NCBI GenBank assembly: GCA_964620345.1
Contig: CAZUHK010000167.1
Location: forward strand, 1 to 6,646
DNA: 6,646 nucleotides
Origin: CAZUHK01 sp964620345
GTDB taxonomy: Bacteria > Planctomycetota > Phycisphaerae > Phycisphaerales > Zrk34
Direction of reading: 5' to 3'
Part shown: positions 1 to 4,793 of the stretch, piece by piece
Layout: every line of letters starts with the position of its first letter
How positions within the stretch are numbered: the first letter of the stretch is position 1
The notes under the pieces: generated by a model
The model's database searches: none
The model's input: the letters and a program-made list of their open reading frames with translations, nothing else
What the model was told of the DNA's origin: nothing
Translations under genes and position numbers: made by a program

Positions 1-862
1 CATGGTCGCCGTTTATGGGCTGGGCGCCTGGATGCTGTGGCGGGCGGATCGGCGGTGGCGCGTGCGGCTGCTGGGCGCGGCGCTGTTCGTGGGGGTGTGC
101 GTGCAGGGCGTGCTGGGCGGGCTGTGGGTGACGGCGGTCGACCCGGCCGCGGCCGCGACGATGGCGGCCGACGAGGTGGTGCAACGGGCCGACGGCAGCT
201 TCATCGCGGCGCCGACGCTGGCGTACGTTTTGATCCACGGCACGATGGGGCAGATCATCCTCGCGGGCCTGGCGGTGCTGGCCGCGACGCAGTCGCGCAC
301 CTGGCGGGATTGTTCGATCGTGCAGACCGATGCGGCGGCGTCGACCGACCGCGTGGCCGGCGTGCTGGCGGCGGCGGTGCTGGTGGTGCAACTGGCGATC
401 GGCGTGTACCTGCGCAAGCAAGGCGCGGGGCTGCTGTTGCACATCACCATGGCCGTGGTGGTGACGGTGCTGGTGATGGCCGCGGGCGTGCGGGCCTGGG
501 CGGTGCGGGGCGAGCGGTTCGCCGTGCTGCGGAAGCTGGGCATCGCGGTGCTCGTGCTGCTGGTGGCGCAGCTCACGCTGGGCGTGGCGGCGCTGATCGC
601 CCGCGATGCGAATCATACCGCGGTGGTCACGGTCGGATCGGACGCGACCGGCTCGCCGATCGACGCGGTGATCACCACGCTGCACCAGTCAACCGGCGCG
701 GCGCTGCTGGCGATGGTCGCGGCGCTGGCCGCGTGGATGACCCGGCTGCTCAAGACGCCGCTCATGCCCCCGGCGACCGACCCGACCTTGGGCGACCGGC
801 AGCGCACGACCGCGGCAAGCGCCCAAGCCGACGAGCGCCGCGCGCCCGCGACGGTGGGCTGA
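1..862 (+). CDS. ctaA: COX15/CtaA-family heme A synthase, 5' end missing
   Basis: Likely heme A synthase, an inner-membrane enzyme that oxidises the C8 methyl of heme O to a formyl group, making heme A for cytochrome c oxidase. Numbered from the ATG at 2, 286 residues are visible, with six hydrophobic segments at about 22-45, 76-96, 118-137, 146-167, 178-200 and 226-246. These fit TM3 to TM8 of the eight-helix family. The family has four heme-ligand histidines, in TM2, TM4, TM6 and TM8. Three are visible: H79 (HGTMGQ), H147 (LHITMA) and H228 (LHQSTG). GGLWVT at 39-44 is typical of the end of TM3. TM1 and most of TM2, with the first histidine, are absent, so the gene almost certainly begins left of the window and the ATG at 2 is an internal Met. 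The loop at 46-72 is rather long and Ala-rich, and the tail after 250 is polar and probably disordered. The stop is TGA at 860-862. The family call is firm. Heme A synthase activity rather than a divergent paralog is likely but unproven. Confidence 0.82.
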   Translation, partial: MVAVYGLGAWMLWRADRRWRVRLLGAALFVGVCVQGVLGGLWVTAVDPAAAATMAADEVVQRADGSFIAAPTLAYVLIHGTMGQIILAGLAVLAATQSRTWRDCSIVQTDAAASTDRVAGVLAAAVLVVQLAIGVYLRKQGAGLLLHITMAVVVTVLVMAAGVRAWAVRGERFAVLRKLGIAVLVLLVAQLTLGVAALIARDANHTAVVTVGSDATGSPIDAVITTLHQSTGAALLAMVAALAAWMTRLLKTPLMPPATDPTLGDRQRTTAASAQADERRAPATVG

Positions 863-863
863 C

Positions 864-893
864 TCGGCACCCGCGGACGCGCGGCCTTACAAT
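864..893 (+). promoter_or_regulatory. Possible sigma70-type promoter before the aldo/keto reductase
   Basis: In the 77-base gap after the heme A synthase gene, TACAAT at 888-893 matches the -10 consensus at 5 of 6 positions. A weak -35-like TCGGCA (864-869) lies 18 bases upstream. Transcription would begin near 900, giving a leader of about 40 bases. The same TACAAT hexamer sits before the small gene at 3250, which strengthens the reading. The aldo/keto reductase may still also be transcribed from upstream with ctaA. Confidence 0.35.
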
Positions 894-924
894 CCAAAGC
901 GCCGATTCGCCTCACCCGCCTCAC

Positions 925-928
925 AGGA
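925..928 (+). promoter_or_regulatory. Ribosome binding site for the aldo/keto reductase
   Basis: AGGA lies 11 bases before the ATG at 940, a slightly long spacing. It supports the ATG at 940. The frame stays open upstream to about position 37, but the upstream part reads as Arg/Gly-rich nonsense over the heme A synthase gene. Confidence 0.4.
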
Positions 929-939
929 CCGATTCACTC

Positions 940-1932
940 ATGCGATACCGCACCTTCCCCGGCACCGATCTTTCCGTCAGCGAAGTGGGCTTTGGCGTGT
1001 GGACCGTCTCCACCGACTGGTGGGGCGTGACCGACGCCCAGGCCCGCCGACGCCTGCTGCGCAAGGCCGTGGAGCTGGGCATCAACCACATCAACACCGC
1101 CCCGACCTACGGCGACGGCCTGGGCGAGACGATCGTCCGCGACACGCTCGGCGACCGGCGCGACGAGCTGGTGCTCGTGACCAAGTACGGCTACGACCTG
1201 TCCGATGATGAGGGCCGGCCCGGCCACCGCGAACGCCGGCAGGACTACAGCCCCGCGGGCATCCGCCGCCAGTGCGAGGCGTCGCTGAAGCGGTTGGGCA
1301 CCGATCGGATCGACCTGTACGAAGCCCACAACCCGCGCATCGAGCAGATCGACGATGATGCGATCATCGATACGCTCGACCGCCTGCGCGACGCGGGGAA
1401 GATTCGCGCGTACGGCGTGTCGCTGGGGCCGAAGATCGACCCCGATCGCCAGTGCGATGAAGGCATCGCCGCGGCGCGGCGCGGGTACCACAGCGTGCAG
1501 ATGATTTACAACCTGCTCGAGCAGCCGTGCTTTGCCGGGATCGCTCCGGCCTGCCGCGAGCACCGGGTGGGCATGATGTGCCGCGTGCCCCACAGCTCGG
1601 GCCTGCTCGAAGGCAACCTTACGGCCGACACGACGTTCCCTCGGTGGGACCACCGCTCGCACCGCCCGGCCCATTGGCTGCCCGCTGGGCTGAAAAAGGT
1701 CGAGCAGCTCGACTTCCTCACCGCCGACGGGTCGCGCACGATCGCCCAGGCGGCGCTGAAGTTCGTGCTGCATGAGCCGCTGATGTGTAGCGCGTTGCCC
1801 AACGTGTACGACGAAGATTTTCTCGAAGAGTTTGCCGCGACCAGCGACGTGCCGGACCTGACCGACGAGGAGCTGGCCCGCGTCGCCGAGCTTTACGCCA
1901 ACAACTTCGGCGTTGAGGCGAGCCATGCCTGA
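940..1932 (+). CDS. Aldo/keto reductase with Asn at the catalytic Asp position
   Basis: A 330-residue soluble TIM-barrel aldo/keto reductase, of the usual length for the superfamily, which normally reduces carbonyls with NADPH. The N-terminal MRYRTFPGTDLSVSEVGFG is typical, followed by INTAPTYG (51-58), LVTKYGY (79-85), YEAHNP (127-132), AYGVSLG (157-163) and QMIYNLLEQ (187-195). Of the Asp-Tyr-Lys-His tetrad, Tyr57, Lys82 and His130 are present. The Asp position, normally D in DTAxxYG, is Asn52 (codon AAC). The C-terminal cofactor region reads ALPNVYDEDFLEEF (285-298) instead of the common PGAxxxEQLEEN, and RVPHSSGLLEG (215-225) is also distinctive. Both point to a particular subfamily that I cannot tie to a substrate. 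The last 8 bases overlap the start of the siroheme decarboxylase (ATGCCTGA), so the two are translationally coupled, which implies a linked role, perhaps in tetrapyrrole metabolism. The family call is certain; the substrate is unknown. Confidence 0.9.
   Translation: MRYRTFPGTDLSVSEVGFGVWTVSTDWWGVTDAQARRRLLRKAVELGINHINTAPTYGDGLGETIVRDTLGDRRDELVLVTKYGYDLSDDEGRPGHRERRQDYSPAGIRRQCEASLKRLGTDRIDLYEAHNPRIEQIDDDAIIDTLDRLRDAGKIRAYGVSLGPKIDPDRQCDEGIAAARRGYHSVQMIYNLLEQPCFAGIAPACREHRVGMMCRVPHSSGLLEGNLTADTTFPRWDHRSHRPAHWLPAGLKKVEQLDFLTADGSRTIAQAALKFVLHEPLMCSALPNVYDEDFLEEFAATSDVPDLTDEELARVAELYANNFGVEASHA
1915..1918 (+). promoter_or_regulatory. Ribosome binding site deciding the siroheme decarboxylase start
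   Basis: GAGG lies 6 bases before the ATG at 1925, inside the end of the aldo/keto reductase gene. An in-frame TTG at 1913 would place this motif within the coding sequence, so the ATG at 1925 is preferred. Confidence 0.6.
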
Positions 1933-3052
1933 GACGATTCCCACCACCATCGACGATCGCATCAACCGCCGCATCCTTTCGGTCAGCGAAGATCAGATCG
2001 CCGGCTTCGTTCGTGAGCCGTTCGCCGCGATCGCCGAGCGGGCGGGTGTCGATGAAGCGGCGGTGATCGAGCGCATCGCCGCGATGCTGCGGGCCGGGAC
2101 GATCCGCCGCGTGCGCCAGACGCTGCTGGCGACCAACCTCGCCAAAGGCGCGCTGGTCGCCTGGCAGGTGCCGGCCGATCGGCTCCACGATGCGTTCGAC
2201 TGGATGTACGCAAACGACCCGTTCACCGGCCACGTCGTGCTGCGTTCGACCGATGCCCAGACGGCCGGCTCGCAATACAAGCTGTGGACCACGCTGAAGG
2301 TGCCCCAGGGCTATTCGATGGACCGCCACTGCGAGCACCTTTGCCGCCGGACCGGGGCCGCGGCGTATCGCACGATGCCGGCCCGGCGCGTGTTCAAGCT
2401 GGGCGTGGGCCACGTCCGCCGACAGAACCTCGCGCCCGGCGCCCGCACCGATGGGCCGGCCGAGAGCTACCAGACGCGGCTTGTCGAGCTGAGCGATCGG
2501 GATTGGCAGGTGTTGGTCGCGCTCAAGCGGGAGTTTGAGCCGGAGCAGATCGCGCCCAACCCATGGGCGGCGCGGGCCGAGGAAGCGGGGCTGTCTCTCG
2601 ATGAGTTCTGCGCGATCGCTGAAGACCTGAACGCGCGCGGGGTGATCGGGCGGTTCTCGACGTTCCTCGAGCACGTCAAACCCACGACCGGCGGCAAGGC
2701 GGTCACGCGGTACAACGCGCTGTATCACTGGGCGGTGCCGCCGGGCAAGGAGCTTGCCGCGGGCAGCGAGGTGGGCCGACACATCTGCATGACCCACGCC
2801 TACTGGCGCGAGGCCGGCCGGCAGTTCAACCACGTGAACATCATGGGCGTGTGCCACGGCACCGACAAGCAGCTCGTGCTGGATCACAAGGCCGCGATCG
2901 ATCAGCACCTGGCCGAGGCCGGCGTCGAGCTGCGCTACACCAACGTCTTCTGGGGAGGCCGCAGCGAGATCAAACCCAGCGAGATTTCGCCGATCGCGTA
3001 CGTGAAGTGGTGCGAGCAACAGGGCCTGGATGCGGCGGCGATGAAAGGGTAG
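1925..3052 (+). CDS. Fused AhbA-AhbB-type siroheme decarboxylase (Lrp/AsnC-like)
   Basis: A 375-residue protein made of two tandem copies of the AhbA/AhbB/NirDLGH module. In the siroheme-dependent heme route AhbA and AhbB form a heterodimer that decarboxylates the C12 and C18 acetates of siroheme to didecarboxysiroheme. Here both parts seem joined in one chain. Copy 1 has a winged helix at about 11-66 (EPFAAIAERAG, then GTIRRVRQT) and an AsnC-like alpha/beta domain at 73-165 with ALVAWQVP, YKLWTTLKVP and MPARRVFKLGVG. These match the family's VAxxVP, YNLWFTL and PxxKxFKIGV. Copy 2 has a winged helix at about 187-245 (ending NARGVIGRFS) and an alpha/beta domain at 262-345 with ALYHWAVP and NHVNIMGVCHG. 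An H-x3-R pair recurs in both halves: H103/R107 and H291/R295. Family members are often misannotated as transcription regulators, and a d1-heme (Nir) role is a possible alternative. The start overlaps the aldo/keto reductase stop by 8 bases, with GAGG 6 bases upstream. The stop is TAG at 3050-3052, and no strong terminator follows. Confidence 0.8.
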   Translation: MPETIPTTIDDRINRRILSVSEDQIAGFVREPFAAIAERAGVDEAAVIERIAAMLRAGTIRRVRQTLLATNLAKGALVAWQVPADRLHDAFDWMYANDPFTGHVVLRSTDAQTAGSQYKLWTTLKVPQGYSMDRHCEHLCRRTGAAAYRTMPARRVFKLGVGHVRRQNLAPGARTDGPAESYQTRLVELSDRDWQVLVALKREFEPEQIAPNPWAARAEEAGLSLDEFCAIAEDLNARGVIGRFSTFLEHVKPTTGGKAVTRYNALYHWAVPPGKELAAGSEVGRHICMTHAYWREAGRQFNHVNIMGVCHGTDKQLVLDHKAAIDQHLAEAGVELRYTNVFWGGRSEIKPSEISPIAYVKWCEQQGLDAAAMKG

Positions 3053-3215
3053 CTGGCCTCGATGGGGTCTGTCGATGGCGAGTCGCCACAACCCTGGGTG
3101 GATTCTGCTCTTCGTCGGCTCGGGAAGCATCTGGCTCTGCGTTCCCCACCGCTCACCATCGAGATCAACGATCAGACCCGCGAGGGATGTTTCACGACCA
3201 AGGGCATCCCGGCCG

Positions 3216-3243
3216 TTAACCCAACGCCGGCACACGGTACAAT
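3216..3243 (+). promoter_or_regulatory. Promoter giving a probably leaderless transcript
   Basis: TACAAT at 3238-3243 (5 of 6 to the -10 consensus) is preceded, after a 16-base spacer, by TTAACC at 3216-3221 (4 of 6 to TTGACA). Initiation about 7 bases downstream of the -10 element falls on the A of the ATG at 3250, so the mRNA would have essentially no leader. No Shine-Dalgarno motif lies before that ATG, which agrees. The rest of the 3053-3249 gap shows only weak short hairpins. Confidence 0.5.
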
Positions 3244-3249
3244 GCCAGC

Positions 3250-3501
3250 ATGCACGATACCGAATCTTTCACCATCAAGATCGATGGCAAGCCACGACGG
3301 GCGGTGATCGAACATGAGGATCCGCGCGTCGTCGCAATCCTCCGTGCCAAGACACCGGTCGAGCGGGCGGCGATGGCCGACGAGCTTGTCCGCGAGGTGC
3401 GCCGGGCGGCCGAGCAGGCCGTGCGTCGCGCGCATCCGGATTGGACCGACGATCAGATCAGCGCGGAATTGATCTGGAGATACCACGGTGTCCGTGTATG
3501 A
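3250..3501 (+). CDS. Small hypothetical protein paired with a nucleotidyltransferase
   Basis: An 83-residue, charged, soluble protein with no signal peptide or membrane segment. The first 20 residues look like a short beta hairpin (FTIKIDGKPRRAVI). The rest looks helical: a segment at about 36-61 (TPVERAAMADELVREVRRA) and a final one after HPDWTDDQISAEL (62-74). From memory, proteins with a TPxERxxxxxEL segment and an HPDWxxxxxxxEL tail occur directly before genes of the next type in planctomycetes, myxobacteria and other high-GC bacteria; I could not check this here. The stop overlaps the nucleotidyltransferase start by 14 bases, so the two are made together. A role as the small partner or antitoxin of a two-gene module is inference from layout only. 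The ATG at 3250 is favoured by the promoter 7 bases upstream. The function is unknown. Confidence 0.75.
   Translation: MHDTESFTIKIDGKPRRAVIEHEDPRVVAILRAKTPVERAAMADELVREVRRAAEQAVRRAHPDWTDDQISAELIWRYHGVRV
3476..3479 (+). promoter_or_regulatory. Ribosome binding site for the GTG start at 3488
   Basis: GGAG lies 8 bases before the GTG at 3488, near the end of the upstream small gene. It supports GTG 3488 over the second in-frame GTG at 3494. Confidence 0.55.
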
Positions 3502-4051
3502 CCTACTCGGCTTGCTCGACGACGTGATGGAGCGGGCGGGCATCCCTTACTTCATCACTGGCTCGGTTGCGTCCTTCGAGTACGGGCGTGTGCGGACGAC
3601 CAACGATGTCGATGTCGTCGTGCAGTTGAATACCGACGCGGATGTGGAGCAACTGCTCGCCGCGTTTCCCCCGAACCGCTTCCTCGTCGACGAACATACG
3701 ATTCGCAACGCGGTGGCAAGCCGATCGATGTTCAGCATCATCGACCCGATCACTTCCCTGAAGATCGACTTCATGCTGCCACAGGACAGCTACGATCGTC
3801 GACGCTTCGAGCGCGCCTCGCGGCGCGTGAGCGGCAACGGCATCACCGCTCGCTTCGCGTCGCCCGAGGACGTCATCCTTAAAAAACTGCTTTACTTCAA
3901 GGACGGCGGCTCAGACAAACACCTGACCGATATCGCCGCGATGATTCGGATCAGCCGCGAGCAGTTGGATTTCGACTACCTCGATAGGTGGGCCGACATC
4001 CTCAATGTGCTCGCCCTTTGGCGCGACGTGCGCGCGCGAGCCGAGCGCTAA
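3488..4051 (+). CDS. Nucleotidyltransferase-fold protein (AbiEii/DUF6036-like)
   Basis: A 187-residue protein with the signature of the minimal DNA polymerase beta-type nucleotidyltransferase fold. TGSVASFEYG (24-33) supplies the G25-S26 pair. NDVDVVV (39-45) holds the metal-binding D40-x-D42. SLKIDFML (90-97) offers D94 as the third carboxylate. SPEDVILKKLLYFKDGG (125-141) is the helix with paired lysines typical of the AbiEii/DUF6036-like group. Such proteins transfer nucleotides to RNA or protein, and several are toxins or antitoxins of two-gene systems (AbiE, MNT/HEPN). The partner here is not HEPN-like and not a recognisable AbiEi. All catalytic residues are intact, so an active enzyme is likely, but its target is unknown. 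It starts with GTG inside the preceding gene, with GGAG 8 bases upstream. Lines of sequence counted by hand in this gene are about 53-60% GC, against about 67-78% in lines from the heme genes, which suggests separate acquisition. Its TAA overlaps the TAG of the convergent gene on the other strand. Confidence 0.82.
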   Translation: MSVYDLLGLLDDVMERAGIPYFITGSVASFEYGRVRTTNDVDVVVQLNTDADVEQLLAAFPPNRFLVDEHTIRNAVASRSMFSIIDPITSLKIDFMLPQDSYDRRRFERASRRVSGNGITARFASPEDVILKKLLYFKDGGSDKHLTDIAAMIRISREQLDFDYLDRWADILNVLALWRDVRARAER

Positions 4052-4761
4052 CCCCCGCCCTGCCAGACCTTCTTGCCGACGAAGAACGGCCCGAGCTTTT
4101 GCAGCCAGGTGCTGGTCTGCACCGTGCCGCGCATGGCTTCGACGAGCTTGCTCAGCGGCGTCAGGTCCTCGCCGAGCAGGCCGATGACGAAGTCGTTGTC
4201 CGCCGCGTCCAGCCCGTGGCAGGCCAGGCGGATGTCGCCGACCTTGCCGGTGGCGCCGAACCGCATGCCGATCGTGCCGTGTTCCTTGAGGATGGTCATC
4301 TGCTGGTCGCGCGGCAGTTGGGTGAACCCGCCCTTGCGCCGCAGGGGGTACCACACGGCCCACGGCCAGTCGTCGGCCAGCAGGTGGCCCAGCGGCCGGT
4401 CGATCAGCGTCTGGTTCAAGTCGCGCTCGTAGCCGATGGCGTAGGTCCGGCCGAACATCGTCAACTCCGGCCGGGCCAGCAGCGTGCGGAACGGGTCGCT
4501 GCGAAGCAGCCGGCGGTGCTCGCCGATGAAGTCGTCGGGCGCTTCGCTCCAGGTGACCACGCCGATCCCGAACGGATCGTTCGCGTCTTCGTAGAGCACG
4601 GCGCGACTGCCGGCGAGGCGCAGCGTGTCGATGACGGCCGGCGTGTCGTCACACTCGCCATAGGCGTGGAACTGCATGAACAGGCGGCGGTCGGACGTGG
4701 CGCCTGCGCCGCGCTCGGACAGGTCGGCCGGTTCGACTTGTGGGCGTTGGGGTTGGCTCAT
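4048..4761 (-). CDS. chdC: Coproheme decarboxylase (HemQ/ChdC, chlorite dismutase family)
   Basis: A 237-residue cytoplasmic protein of the chlorite dismutase superfamily, HemQ branch, which oxidatively decarboxylates two propionates of Fe-coproporphyrin III to yield heme b. The N-terminal ferredoxin-like half (about 25-110) contains RRLFMQFHAYG and RPELTMFGRTYAIGYE. The catalytic half has WAVWYPLRRKGG (134-145), KEHGTIGMRFG (159-169), a helix ending at EAMR (208-211) and the closing LGPFFVGKKVW (223-233). Tyr138 matches the tyrosine that becomes a radical in ChdC, and His161 the proximal heme ligand. Their 23-residue spacing resembles, as I recall it, the shorter-loop actinobacterial type rather than the Bacillus type. 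The distal arginine of true chlorite dismutases is not evident. The start is the ATG at 4761; the frame runs on upstream into the TRAP gene but reads there as Arg/Pro-rich nonsense. No clear Shine-Dalgarno sequence precedes it. It lies 32 bases after the TRAP permease gene on the same strand, so the two may be co-transcribed. Confidence 0.85.
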   Translation of the reverse strand: MSQPQRPQVEPADLSERGAGATSDRRLFMQFHAYGECDDTPAVIDTLRLAGSRAVLYEDANDPFGIGVVTWSEAPDDFIGEHRRLLRSDPFRTLLARPELTMFGRTYAIGYERDLNQTLIDRPLGHLLADDWPWAVWYPLRRKGGFTQLPRDQQMTILKEHGTIGMRFGATGKVGDIRLACHGLDAADNDFVIGLLGEDLTPLSKLVEAMRGTVQTSTWLQKLGPFFVGKKVWQGGG

Positions 4762-4793
4762 GGCATCGTTGATAGATCGGCCGGACAAAAGTT

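Noticed and set aside
934..1974. A 346-codon minus-strand frame opposite the aldo/keto reductase
   Set aside because: It mirrors the codon phase of the real gene; it has no family motifs and no ribosome binding site.
2028..2619. GCGATCGC (HIP1-like) palindromes and frequent CGATCG
   Set aside because: Only a couple of full octamers were seen; this is expected by chance in GC-rich coding DNA with GAT and ATC codons.
1925..3052. Reading the winged-helix protein as an Lrp/AsnC transcription regulator
   Set aside because: The duplicated modules carry the siroheme decarboxylase motifs (YxLW, FKLGV, H-x3-R), and the neighbours are heme genes.
3076..3088. Hairpin TGGCG-AGT-CGCCA as a terminator for the siroheme decarboxylase gene
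   Set aside because: The stem is only 5 pairs and no T-run follows. A second 6-pair repeat at 3184-3210 has a 15-base loop and is equally weak.
1718..3235. A 505-codon open frame on the minus strand opposite the siroheme decarboxylase
   Set aside because: High GC makes long antisense frames common. Its product has no recognisable domain, is rich in Arg, Gly and Pro, and lies over a gene with clear family motifs.
4048..4761. True chlorite dismutase (perchlorate respiration)
   Set aside because: The HemQ-type Tyr in WYPL is present, no distal-Arg motif typical of respiratory Cld is evident, and no signal peptide is seen.
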